From Auriscalpium vulgare (taxonomy: Eukaryota > Basidiomycota > Agaricomycetes > Russulales > Auriscalpiaceae): DNA of 64,000 nt. Each line of letters starts with the position of its first letter. Position 1 is the stretch's first letter. The notes under the pieces are model-generated. The model worked only from the letters and a program-made list of their open reading frames with translations, did not search any database and had not been told where the DNA came from. Below are positions 1 to 11,621 of this stretch, in pieces. A program made the position numbers and the translations under genes. The DNA is taken from positions 682,001-746,000 of the forward strand of contig JAHBBC010000012.1 in NCBI GenBank assembly GCA_019915015.1. The letters run 5' to 3'.

Positions 1-2930
1 CCTGATGAAGCCTGTGCACATGTGTCCCAAAAATGCTTCTTGAAAGATTTCGTCCTGTTGAGAAGCCGTCACAGTGGGAGACAGAGAAAACAAGGCCAGT
101 GACTCAGGCACAGACATCATGCTGCGGCCGACGGGTCCTGGGACAGCGGATAAGACACAACAGGACACAGCTTGTCGACGTTGGCCGGATAACGTGAAAC
201 GTGAGATCTCGAGAGCGCCGGCGTGGTGGCAGTGAAGGACTAATAAACGAATAGGCGATGGCCCCGAAGAGTGAAGATCGTCGCGTTATATAGACGCCCA
301 TATCGCGTGCAGCGGAGCCGCCGAGGCCGCGAGGTGCTTGCGAGTAATTATTTGGTGGTAGCCGATGGGAGATATCGTCATCGGGCTGTCCATGGTGCGC
401 CCACGCAGGCCCAGCAGCCTGATGATGATCCCGCCTTGCTGCAACTGGACAAACCGTATCTCTCCGTATCCCTGCTACGCCCATGGCAGGGTGCAACAGC
501 AGTCGACCGCGAGGCGCTGCCATCCTGAAGCCCTGCAGTCTTCCCGAACGTCTGATCGGTCCCGCACCGCACCGCACGCAGATAACCTCTCGATATCGCT
601 TGTGCGTCGGCTAACACTTGAATGGACTGGGAAAGTGTGTGATGGGAGTGAAAGGGCTGTCCGAATGGAGGGAGGAGTAGGGCCGAAATGCACGCCACGC
701 GAGGATCGGTGCACATCCCTTGATCGTGAGGGCGCTGCCACCGAGCGTGGCCGGGGGAGTGTGCAGGCTCGTCGGAGAGTATGGTGAGGGGATGAACCTT
801 ACGACGTCTGCGGATTACGGGACTACTATTTGCGGACGTCGCGGCCGAGAGCGCCAACGCAGCAATGACCACCGTCAGCGGCCTTGCCACCGGAGACTAC
901 TGGCTCCTAAGCGAAAGACGAGCCTTGGTGGGCCAGAGTGTTTTGGCACAAGGCTTGATCGGGCATGCTTGGGAGTGTGCCAAGATGGCTTGGGCATTTC
1001 CTTGGGATTCCGCGCAGAAGTGAGCTCCTAGGCATTGCAGCCACAGACAAGGACATGTCTGTACCGGCGGCCAACTGCGCGGTTGCAGAGGTACATGTGG
1101 ACGCGGGACCGATCGCACATCGCGCGGGCCGAACGTAGCCCCGATACAACAATGCACAGTATATGCAGAGCTGCATTGCGCATACGCGTCTGGGCGGACC
1201 TTGGCGCGCTAGTCAATTGTTTGGTAAGCCTGAGAGAGGTTCCGGCGTGCCTCGCCTTGCTGCTGCCTTGAGGCTGCCTCCGACGGGCAAGGTGGAGCAG
1301 GAGCCGCAGTCGGCGTCCGGCACAAAATTCTGGGAATATGTCGAGCAGCACATGCCCAAGCGATCCCAGAGGATTAAGGTGGTTGAGCGCATCGCGCTGC
1401 GGCGATAAAGCAAGCTAGAAGATGTGAAGGCGCGCGCCAGGTCGTCCGCGTAGGCCGAGGATCCCCCTCTTGGGCTGATCGTGCACGATCGCGCGGGCCG
1501 ACGCTTCGTATAGCGTGAAGCCGAGCTTCTAGAAGGCGCTGCGACGCCCGCTAGACACGCGCGCACCGCGGATGAGCACGGAGTTGGGATTTGTGTTTGT
1601 CTCCGGCAGCCGACGAAGCGACGCTGTCGAACTGCGTGCATTTAGTGCGGGACTCTAGGGGACTCTCTCTCGTCTCGAGGAAAGTGAAGATTCTTACCTG
1701 AGATTGGGACGTCGTGGAAAAGCGGCCAGAGCTTCGAAAATGAGAGCCGATTACGTGCGGAAGCGTCGCCGGTGTGAGCTGCAGCAAGGCCGCTGAGGAC
1801 GGTACCAATCAGATGTTATTGCCGCAACAAATCAGGAGATCCTCACCAAGTGTCGCGTTATCCGTGGCCTAAATATACACACAAACTTGCGCTTGAAATT
1901 GGTCCAAAAAAGCCTAGGCCATTGCAGACGGAGTGTCTGTAATCGCCTCCTCTTCGGGGTAATCGGGACCGTCAGGTGTTGGCGGCGCAGCGCCGAGCGC
2001 AGCATCTTGGATCGAGCGGAATGACTCGACTCGTGCTCGCCGGGATCCCCGACACAATAACCCAGGGGCTTGCCAAGATGTCTCGTTCTCAGAAATCTCT
2101 GCCGCCTAATATGCAGTCTGCAAAGATAGTCAACAGGAGCACGAACACATCCTACGTGTAACTTACTTGAGTCCTTCCACCGATCCGGACGGGCCATATC
2201 AGCCCCTTTGTACATCACGCCTGACGTGTGTGCACTATTTTGAAATTTCGCTGAGCAGATACTCGGCGTATGTCTCGGTGAGCGCACTGCAGTGAAAAGG
2301 CGGGACCTGGCACTGAGCGGGCGTATGGTCAGATACTTTATAAGCACTCACCATATATCCTGGATAGGCATCTAATCCTATCCTCCGGAGCTCTAGAGCT
2401 TCGTTGGGCCTCGAGGTCGGAACTGGCACAAGGTTTCGATCAGAACATGTCCAATTGTCCGTCCGCTACCGCGCGATTCGCAGGCAATACAGTGGAGTTG
2501 AGGAACCATCATGGGCCTGCACGCGTGCTATGGGCTTGCAGACGCCGTGGTGAAAGAGGGAATATGAAGGAGAGGATGGTGCAATTGAAGTCGCCAGGCC
2601 CAGCTACTTTAATTGCGGTGAACGCACGTGATGGTGTTTCCCACCGCGCTATCTTGTCAACGCAACCTTGCCTTTCTACGGTGTCATTCTTCCCCACATG
2701 CGGCCGTTACTGACTCCCCACCGTTCAATGATGGTCTCGGCCGCTTTCCTCTCCTTTTCATTCTTATTTTGCCCGGGTGTCGACCGATTAGCGCGCGATG
2801 GGTTCGTTTGCGTCGCTTGTGCGCCTCAGGCGAAGCTTGTGCTCTTCCCTCAGCCATGCGATTCTCGGGCCGCAGGAAACGCTAACCACCGCTGGCGGAA
2901 CGACTGTTTTCCGTGCAAGGTTTGCAGCTG

Positions 2931-3222
2931 AGACTAACCATAGTGGATCTGTTCCCGTTGGACCGCGGAAACCGTATCGTCGACACAGAGCGCAGCGTCT
3001 TTTACGTGCACCTCTTGTATCACCTATCGCGGTTATTCCGTGTCATTCCCAAGGTGAGTAACCTCCGAAGCTTATATTTCATATCGTCGGTGTACTGCCC
3101 AATGCTCACTGTACATTATGCCTTGCTTGGCCAATGACAGCGTGAGCCTGAACCTTGTCCTCTTTCCAGAATAACGTCTCTTGGCGGGCGCGCTACCAGC
3201 TCATGTCTTCGCGGACGCAGTA
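2931..3222 (+). CDS. Possible fragment of an unrecognised spliced gene
   Basis: An open segment ending in ...LFRVIPK is followed by GTGAGT at about 3052. A pyrimidine-rich CAG near 3169 leads into NNVSWRARYQLMSSRTQ, and a GTAAGT-type donor follows at about 3221. The residues keep one plausible reading across the intron, and a further frame continues near 3300. No start codon, stop codon or family could be assigned. It could be a remnant, a weakly conserved gene or chance. Confidence 0.2.
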
Positions 3223-4669
3223 AGTGAAAGTATCTGTGGCACCGCATTGCTGCACTCGTCTTCTGCTTGTCGGTGGTTGGTTTCGCCGGGGCGTCTGGTC
3301 AGGCGCTACTAGCTAGGATTCGCACCCGGCCGAGTCGCGCGTGGCGCCGAGTTGCTCGACCTGCTGTGCTTGTGCTCCGTCTGATTCTGGAACTTCTTGT
3401 CGGCCTGCACGTCGAGCGTCTGGTGCGTGGGGCTCCAGCTCCTGCTCTTGCTGGCCTTGTGGCTTTCACAGCCAGCGCGTTTCTCTCAGGAAGCTTCTGT
3501 CCGGCGGAAGCGGTTTTGTCGTGCACACCACGCCAAAATGCTTTCCCGCCGAACATTACGGCTGCCGTCGAGGATTACTGCACTTCGCCCCTGGGCGTTG
3601 CTCTCAGGTGCTGGGTCTGTCATGCCGTCAAGCGTATACTGTGCCTCTGTATGTCCACCGTTGACATCCAAAGCCGCGGACAGCAGTCTGTGGCAGACAG
3701 ACTTTCGGATCTCGAGTCGCGATTCCTGTCATCGATCCATATCTACGGGGCGATTGCCATGACGGGACGATAGCCGCGGGGTGTTATTGTGCTCGAGCAG
3801 ATGCACCTACTCCCAATGACAGTTCCTTCGGTCACAATTCTGAATGCCTGCCGCCCAATGGACACGCGCCACGCGTCTATCTTGAGAGGATATCTCTCCT
3901 GCCAATCTCGCCGGGCGGCAGCCCACCCGCGAAAGCCCGGAAGACATCGACATCACCGTGCCGCGGGAGTATTCATCATGGGAGGGCTTCCGGGTTCATT
4001 GACTAGAAGGGTCGGAACGGGCATCGGTGCCTCGCTGCTTCCGCACCGCCGTTCCTTATGGAGGGAAGGGTGCGAGTACCTAACGGTACGTAGCTATAGA
4101 TGACGAGGCGGGCCGCGCATGTGCTCTATCTCACAACGGGGAGGGTCCGGGGAGATTTTCTCCCTCCTGGCGGAGCTGTGCGATGAGGAATCTTCTATGC
4201 TGGCTGCAATCTGAGTTGCAGGCAAGAAAGTTTGCAGGATGGCGGATCGTCGCAGGTCGAACGAACGTTTCAAATGAGCAATGCTGTTCTTGGACTCTCG
4301 TACTGCAAACGATGGACGGTGATGTCGGGGACATAGGCTGTGGACGGGGATGATTTCATGGGTGAAACCGCCGGGCAAAGAGCGAAAACAAAAGTGCATG
4401 GTGGGCGGAGCGGGAGACGAGGAAAATGTTCCTGGAGTCCTTGATGGGTCGGCGATGTCCGAGCGCTGCGGAGGACACACTCCGCTGGGTTGCTGGGAAC
4501 GGGTTCGCAGAGGGGCGGACGAAAGCGGGGGCAGCAGGGGAACCGCCCGAAGCAGAGCAGATGCGGTGCAAAAAGGCGCCGGCGGCCGGTGCTGACAAGG
4601 GCGGTGGCCGAGTTGGGCATAGAAATAGGGCGACGCGTTTGTCGCAAGGGGAGACATCTCATCTGCCAC

Positions 4670-5044
4670 AACTCTCGTCCTTTCCTCATCTCCTTTCCTC
4701 AATTCCCCCCGTCCCCCCGCTCCCCCGCATTCCTCACGACCTTATACGACCCCGCACGACTCCCTTTATTCTGCCTAACGTTGCGACTCCTACCCGTCCA
4801 CTCACGTCCTATCTTCAATATCTTCGGGGCTTATTTGTCGAGTTTCCCATCTCTTCGAGGTGTGGCGCCGTCCCTACGCTCTCCTCGGCGTCTTTCGCGC
4901 GGTCCTAGGCTGACACCGACCCACAGGCATCGTTTCTACTCTACATCCGTCACTTTCGACTTGTCAATAAGGTACCTGCGCGCTGGCACCCTACCCCGCA
5001 CTCCCCTACCCCCTCTAAGCCACTCATCACCCCTGCGCGCAGAT
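4670..5044 (+). promoter_or_regulatory. C/T-rich leader and promoter of the RAS gene
   Basis: From about 4670 the plus strand is dominated by runs of C and T (ccccc, ctcc, tcctc). Such tracts commonly precede expressed genes of filamentous fungi. No clear TATA box was seen. The start of transcription is inferred only. Confidence 0.4.
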
Positions 5045-5922
5045 ATGGACAGCTGGAGAATAGCCGTGCTTGGTGACGGAGGTGTTGGCAAAACAGCCTT
5101 GGCAGTACAGGTGCGTCTGCCGCGTATGTCACCCATCGTCTCACTCTAAATGATCCGGTTATCGCCAGTTTACCCTCAACTGCTTCGTCGGTACGCATCC
5201 TTCCGTCTCTACCCCACTCTGGCACAGCTTGACAACCCGTTTCGTTTCCCATACTTCTTTGTCGTTCCCAGAGGTATGTCCTACATATTGCATCTTCCCA
5301 TCCGTCGTGCAGGTCAAGACGTGTGCTCTTTACAGACCTACGATCCAACCATAGAGGATGCGTATCGGAAGCAGTTGGTTGTGGACAATCGATTGTGCTT
5401 TGTGGAGGTGATTGATACAGCAGGACAAGGTGCGTAACATACCTCTCACGTGCGTGGCGACCACTGACAGTCAGACAGAGGAGTATGCAACCCTTCGCGA
5501 CCAATGGGTCCGGTACGTCCTTGCCATATGTTTCTATAGCACCCGGTCTCAGCAGTCACAGAGAGGGCCAGGGCTTCATCCTGGTGTACTCCATTGCGTC
5601 ACGAGCCACATTCGATCGTCTGGAGGTGTTCCGCATGTCCATGCTGCGAGTCAAGCGCCAGAAACCAATATTTATGCTCGTCGGCAACAAGGCGGACAAG
5701 CAGTTAGAACGGGAGGTCACCCGAGAGGAAGGCGTACAGCTGGCGCGGGTATTCGGCTGCGAATTCCTTGAGACCAGCGCCAAGACGGCGCAAAACGTGG
5801 AGCGACTCTTCACCAGTCTAGTCCGGAGCCTGCGACAGACGAAACAAAGGGAACAGGGTGCCACAGCACCCTCGAGACCGCAGAAGCCAGAGGGAACGAA
5901 GAGGAAATGTATTATCATGTAG
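5045..5922 (+). CDS. RAS-family small GTPase
   Basis: Predicted exons are 5045-5110, 5169-5190, 5272-5273, 5336-5429, 5479-5512 and 5562-5922, giving 192 residues, the usual RAS length. Visible motifs are the P-loop GDGGVGKT (about residues 10-17), switch I YDPTIED, switch II DTAGQEEY, NKAD for guanine specificity and ETSAK. The protein ends in the CAAX box CIIM, which predicts farnesylation and membrane attachment. The body ([17 protein letters not shown]) matches the fungal RAS type that starts MDSWRIAV rather than the RAS1 type. The family acts as a GTP switch for growth and polarity signalling. The third exon is only two bases long; an alternative acceptor at 5312 would remove it but would insert seven residues into switch I. 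The start codon is the first ATG before the P-loop. Confidence 0.93.
5272..5273 (+). other. Predicted 2-nt microexon of the RAS gene
   Basis: The bases AG lie between an acceptor (ttcccAG, ending 5271) and a donor (GTATGT from 5274). They complete the Glu codon begun by the last G of exon 2 and restore [11 protein letters not shown] across switch I. Splicing exon 2 directly to 5336 would shift the frame. Confidence 0.7.
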
Positions 5923-6575
5923 GAGAATGGTCTCGTCGCATTCGCCTGGTCCTAGACTCCATTTTCTTCATTTTACCTCTGTTTTGATGATACCATTTTC
6001 TTTTTTTCACGCTTTTGTGCTTTCGTTCAGGCCTTTGCGAGGAGGTTTTCGTTGCCAGGTGCACTTCCGCTTGGTCCCCTTATCCGTCGCATCTCGCGTA
6101 CCCCACTCTTCACCTCTCTCACCTTTTGCTACTGAACATTCTGTTTCCTGATCCACCTATGATGTACGCACAAAGGAGAATCTCGTTTGCATCCTCATAC
6201 TCTCTGTATCTCTTTGAGGGTCGTCCTCGTCCCCTTGAGGCTCCCTGACTCCGTCACGTGTAATAAACTAGCGGTGAAGGTGAAGCCCGGCATGTCTGAG
6301 CAACCTTATAGCTTAAACATTCTATCAGGCTTCTCGAGGTACGCCACGAATCTAGCCCTTGTGTCCGGCTTTCGGGTTTCAGGTTATAACATTATATGCG
6401 TGTGGGTACGAGACAAGCATGCGGACGACTCAGGCGGTATGCCACTCGTGCCGAAACACAATACTACTAGGGTATGCAGGCCCCACGTCTATCCACCGCG
6501 TGACGGTCTGATCGGAACAGAAATCAGCGGTGCAAGATGGAAAGAAGAAAAAATTCACGCACCATATGCTATGTC
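5923..6575. other. 3' flanks of the RAS and PXMP4 genes
   Basis: This is T-rich sequence downstream of the RAS stop codon, followed by the tail of the convergent PXMP4 gene. No conserved reading frame or RNA gene is visible. Confidence 0.6.
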
Positions 6576-7319
6576 TCATTTATTATGCCACAAGAGCGTC
6601 CGCAGGGAATTCCACCGCTCGGAGTCGCGGTACAAGTACGTCATGGAGCTGAACATCCCCGGCTGGATCGTCTCGCCCCGGTGCTGGAACAGGTACATGA
6701 CCAGGCCCCAGGACACGGCCGCGAACGCGGAGAAGTATCGCGAGTCGGGCGGCATGGGCTTGACCGCCGCGCCGCTGGTCGACGCCAGGCTGTACGCCGA
6801 CGGCGCACGGGGGATGAAGGATGCCACGACGCGCGAGCAGACATACAGCACGATCTGGAGAGATTGCATCGCGGTGAGCGCGCCGCCGTGTGCCCATGCG
6901 CTGCGTGGAGCGCACCTGTTCATTGATCGCGTTCCGCTCCCCGAACACGACGTAGCCCCCAAGCAGACCGGCGAAGAACGTGTCATGAGGACGTTCCTTG
7001 CCCCCATTCACCCTGCGCTGGAGCAATAAGAGCGTCTTGTACAGCGTCACGAACTTCGCGAGGTTGACCGCATGGTTTTTCGTCGCCCGGAAGATGACCT
7101 TCAATCTCGATTGCCAGCTGCACGCACCCCAGCTCAGTCAGATGCGCAGTGCAGTGCATGCGCGGGCACTCACTCTCCGCGGCCGAACAGAATGGCCATG
7201 ATCAACGCGTGCGGGAAACGGACTTTGACACCGTACACGAACCCATTCCTCGCTCCCTTGAGGATGGCGAGGTAGTCATGGAATCGCGGGTCCGCAAGGA
7301 TGTCTTGTATGCTCGACAT
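6576..7319 (-). CDS. PXMP4: Peroxisomal membrane protein 4 (PXMP4/PMP24)
   Basis: Exons on the minus strand are 7319-7174, 7117-6916 and 6854-6576, giving 208 residues; human PXMP4 has 212. The family signatures are in order: LAILKGARNGFVYG near the N-terminus, RFPHALIMAILF, HAVNLAKFVTLYKTLL, the GGYVVFGE motif, and the C-terminal QPGMFSSMTYLY. The protein is a multi-pass peroxisomal membrane protein of the Tim17-like superfamily; its transport role is not settled. The ATG at 7319 was chosen because it gives the expected length and because the open frame further upstream contains no in-frame ATG. The gene starts only 80 bases after the stop of the chromodomain gene on the same strand, so the two may share a compact promoter region. 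Confidence 0.9.
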
Positions 7320-7399
7320 GAGTGGGTGCTTGAGCGCGTTGGCGATGACAGGCTGGTGCAAGAACGGGTAGTAGAGAGGGAATAGCAGCTCTGAGCGAG

Positions 7400-10300
7400 T
7401 TACATGCTGGCAGGTGCGGGGTTGCTGATGGCCGGAAGAGGAATGCGCGAGAAATCACATGCACTGATGCAGACCCTGGGCGGGCCCTCTGTCTCGACTG
7501 TCAGGTTCACATCCGACTCGGCCCCGTCCAGGAGCATGTAATTTACAGTGCTCGAAGATTTGAAGTCGGCGACAACAATATAGGGATCATTGGGCTATGC
7601 TAAGGGCGTGATGACTGGATGAAGAAAGCTACGACCCAAACTGTTTCACAAAACGCAATTCAGCTGTGGTGTAAAACGCATCTCTGAAATCGAAGTCCTT
7701 GATGCTCAACGCCTCCACCTAGAGCGAGAAATGTTTCAGAGACAATCACAGCAACAAGCGCACAAACTACTCACAGTGTCCTTGAAGATGCCTGATTGGA
7801 GATCCACATTCGTTCCAACAACAACAAAGCGCCTGAACTTGTCCATCATGTGCGGCTGGATCTGGAGGGCGCACACGGTGTCGACGATTTCTCGCATCAA
7901 TGCACCCGGCCACGCGGCCTCCGGACGGTCGGCGTACTGCTCCGTGAACGTCGTCAAACAGCGACGCAGTATCATGCCAGGATCCAGCACCGAGGTGTCG
8001 ATTTGCCACTGAATCCACTCATTGATGGCATCCGGGTCGCCTTTCCCGAATGGAGGCTTGCGGACGAGAGACATCTGCCCGTCCGCGAGCCGGGAGAGGA
8101 GGTCAGCGTGCACGAAGTTCCCTCTAGAGCCTCGGGGTGAGTGGGCATTCCGAGTCAAAAATAGATAGCGTGCGAACCTCTCGTATTCTGAGACGGGGTC
8201 AGACCCGCATGCCTGCCGAGCAACCATGGCGACAGCTGAAGGGACAAGGAAGGCGTCCCACAGGGGATGTCCTTCAATCAGTCGTAATAATTCATCGACA
8301 GCGCCAGGATTTGATTGAAAGACACCCGGCGTGAATGTTACGACACCACCTATAATCAAGACTTCCTCAGCCTTGCCGCACGTTCAGAGATGACGCAGGA
8401 CTAACCCAGCGGATAAACCTCGTGGATACCCCATCGTTCGGGAGGGACGGTGTGGTGCGTTCCGTAAGTGATAAATTGCAGGGCGGGCTGTAGCAAGCGC
8501 TGGGAAAGCGCTGGGAGCGTGTGCAGCTTCGAAAGGGACCCCACATGCACGAAGACAACGCGGACATCCGACCGAGGCACGCCCTCCCGCGCACCACACT
8601 GCCGCAATATGCTGCGGAGGCCGTTGCTCTCCGTAATCTCGCGCCCAAACTGACCGTCAACCGGGCCATCGTAAGGCGGATCCCAGATGCAGTACACGCG
8701 GTCGCGAGACATGAACTCGTAGAGTTCCTGAGGAAAGTTCAGCATCTTAATCGCCATGTACGCAGCTTTGTGGTGTCGCAGCGCGCCGGGGGTATCGTCG
8801 AGCTCTGCTGTAAAACTTGTATCCGTAAGGGACGAAGGCCGCTCCGTGGTGTCCGGATCGCGGTAAAGCTGCAGCTTTTTAGCCTTCTTGCCCGTTATGA
8901 CCCAAGGTAGTAGGGCTGCGACGAGGAAGCCTGACTTTTGCCAGTCGGGGGGGATATCGTATTCGCTGCATATATCTTGATAGCTTGAAGGGAACACGGC
9001 TAGCACAGCGATCGGCGAGTTTTCTAGTAGCAGTGGTGCAAATGTCATCTGGAATTATTTCGCATGAGCTTCGGGCAATGCGTTAGAGAAGATAGCTCAC
9101 AAGTCGTCGGGATTCCATGTATATCAACAATTTCTCGAACGCTATTGCATCGCTCGCCCCCTCAGGACCCATTTGCGCGTACTGGGCGACTGGCTGAAAA
9201 GACGGCCTGAGGGCTTGCGCAGCGGATACCGGCATGAGCTTCTTGAATCGCAGAGAGTCCATATCATCGAAGCAGATTGACAGGCGGAGCATGCTTGGCT
9301 TGTGGTCGGATGGTTTGGATAGTTTGACTTTGCACACGCGCTCGGCCTGGCCTGCTTGTGTTTCGGCGAAAAGATCCCCAGTCCACTTCCAGATACGAGG
9401 TATAGGCGCAGACCTGGAAAGGCGGTCAGGCTTCAGTTCATCCTCGGACAAAGGGAAGAGACCGTACCCGAACTTCACCTTCGGGGTGATCTTAGCCGCA
9501 GGAGGTGCAGATGGGCCCGGTCTGTAGACGAAGTTCAGACCGAGGCAGAAAGACGTCTACAGGGCTCGTACCGTGCTCCAGTATTCCCTCTATTTACGAG
9601 ACATACAATGTCAGCATCTCTGCCAAGATGTGTCAAGTGGGACAACGCACGAGAAACTGGCCCTGATCCGTGCCGCAACTGCCGCCGCCACATCTACCCG
9701 CGGCTGTCTGTAGGACGGAATGAGTGATATCCCATGACAGGAAGAGCAGGCGACGAACGGGACTTCAGGCAATGGAGGAGAGAGCATTTCATCCGGCGAG
9801 TCCATCACCATATCAACTGCGTCGTCTTGCGGGACAAAATTCGAAGACTGATGCGAAACCGTACGAACAGCGGGTGGAGGAGGAGGTATAGGAGCAGACG
9901 ACTGAGCAGTCAGAGGAGCAGACGACTGAGCAGGCAGAGGAGCAGACAAAGGAGTAGAAGGCTGAGCGGACAAAGGAGCAAGCGGCTCCGCTGATTGACT
10001 GCCCGAGGCTTCGTTCGGGCCTTGCGATGCCGTCTTGGGGATGCGTAGATTCTTCAAGTTCTTTGCACTCTGATCGGCGCCCTTGTCCCCCTTCTCGAAC
10101 AACTTCTGCTTTGTAGGTATAGCGTTCTGAAGGCTGAACTGTGCAGGCATCATTTTAACCCTAGATTCCGTGGCGTAGCTAGGCTTGCGTGTGGTCTGTC
10201 CTGGTTTGCCTGGATTGGCGGTATTTGTCCTGGCCGGAGCGGGCTTAGGGGCAGGTTTAGCGGGTGATGACGGGGACGACGCCCTGGAGAATAGAGACGA

Positions 10301-11621
10301 AGGCGAGCTGCCACGGCTCGCAGGTGGTTGCATTGCTGTGGGATTCTCGGGACTCTCGGCTTGCGCAGACTGCTGAGAAAGGAGACACCGTTAGGGCAGG
10401 TTAGGTCAAATGCCGATGTCAGCTCACTGGGACGGCAGGAGTGCGTATGCTACTATCTTGCATTGTCTTCGACACTTTACGCGGTGGTTGATCCTATATA
10501 TGCGGTATGTCGTCTAGTTCTTCAAAGCGAACTTAGGGACACTTGCCTTCGATTGAGCAGCCCGTGAAGCACCATGCATAGCACCGGCTTTACGCTTCGC
10601 AGCAGTAGCGGTCGGCACAGTTGTGGATGCGGAAACAGTTGGAGCACTGGCCTTCGAGTCGTTCGACGCCTTTCGACTGACAGTTTGACTTGCCAGAGGA
10701 GTATCCTCAGACTCTGATCCAGATGCAATCCGAGAGGTAGATTGGGACTTGGCGCGGGTGGTGGCTGAGCGCTTGAGAGACTGGGAAGCCAACGTCACCT
10801 CTTCGGAGTCTTCCGAGTCGTCCGAGTCCTCAAATTCCTGATGGTTATTCAGTAGTTGGCTCTGCGCGCGCCGTGTACGCCAACTGACCGACTGGTTTAC
10901 GTTCTTTACAAACTTCTTGATATCAGCGCCTTTCCCTTTTTCCTGCTTGACCTTTTTGGCATCTGATGCAGACACCTGTATCCCGACGTTACGCGGGTGC
11001 CTCACCAATGAAAGAAATGAACACGTACAGTAAAGCCATAGCTCTTCTTCTTGCCCTTTCCTTTGTGCGGCTTCTGGGACCCAAACTCTCGGGCAAAGCG
11101 CTGACGTTCCTTCTCTGCTTGGCTGAGCGTGATTCAAAGTAATGAAGGATGAGAAGCCCACCGATCCAGTAATCTTTAGCTTCACACGTATATCCTACGG
11201 GGTAATCGTCGTTGTCCGTGCCAACATGTTCCCAGAAGCTATGGAGCAGTCGTTTACATTGTGCAACGTTTGCCTCGGGCTCCCAGCTAGCAATATTGTT
11301 CAAACCATACTGAAAGCCAGAAAATTGACGTACGTATCGGCGTCCGAATCGTAGCCCTCCCACTGCGGAGGAACTTAGGTATCGGCAACCTAGTAGTGCA
11401 GAATGCTTACCTTAACATAATACTCCTGTAGTCCTCGAGTGCATCAGATGGGAAGAGACACGAGTGACATGGTGACAACGCACCCAATCGTTGTCTTCGG
11501 TGACCCGGGCTGCGGTGATGACCTCTATGAAAGTGTGCGTAGGTCTCGTTGTTCCGAGTCATGGTAGTATCTAGGTCGCACCAACGACAAAGACCTCCTG
11601 TTTCTTGCCTCTGCGGCCCAT
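7400..11621 (-). CDS. Chromodomain protein with SPOC-like C-terminal half, Chp1-like
   Basis: The N-terminal exons are 11621-11582, 11524-11484, 11425-11411 (15 nt), 11362-11334, 11286-11162 and 11117-11029. They encode a chromodomain with VVEVITAARV, EYYVKWEGYDSDADTWEP and CKRLLHSFWEHVG, including the aromatic residues expected for methyl-lysine binding. A long Ser/Pro/Lys-rich disordered middle follows (about 10975-9700, exon joins uncertain). Next come a region with IWKWTGDLF that resembles a SPOC domain (about 9478-9083), a segment at about 9048-8401, and a final part from about 8359 that contains HPLWDAFLVPS. The last intron joins AELRF to PNDPYIVVADF and the frame stops at 7400. The order chromodomain, disordered linker, SPOC-like region matches Chp1 of fission yeast RITS, which tethers small-RNA silencing to H3K9-methylated chromatin. 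That identity is inferred from architecture. Confidence 0.75.

Larger units (their letters stand above)
1..5044. other. Long stretch without a convincing gene
   Basis: Open frames here are short, overlap on both strands and show no family signature. The one segment with coding character is a possible two-exon fragment near 2931-3222, listed separately. The last 350 bases are C/T-rich and probably belong to the RAS leader. The rest may be decayed sequence or long intergenic space. No LTR, inverted repeat or RNA gene was recognised. Confidence 0.5.

Noticed and set aside
3267..3773. 168-codon plus-strand open frame near the left end
   Set aside because: The translation is Leu/Arg/Ala-rich without motifs, overlaps other frames and has no supporting splice or start context.
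5313..5429. RAS exon starting at the 5312 acceptor
   Set aside because: It is in frame but adds seven residues within switch I, which is otherwise perfectly conserved. Kept only as an alternative splice form.
11287..11333. A 24-nt intron ending at the cag before tatggtttgaac in the chromodomain gene
   Set aside because: It is too short and leaves the wrong phase. The 47-nt intron ending at 11287 gives the exact chromodomain core DADTWEP.
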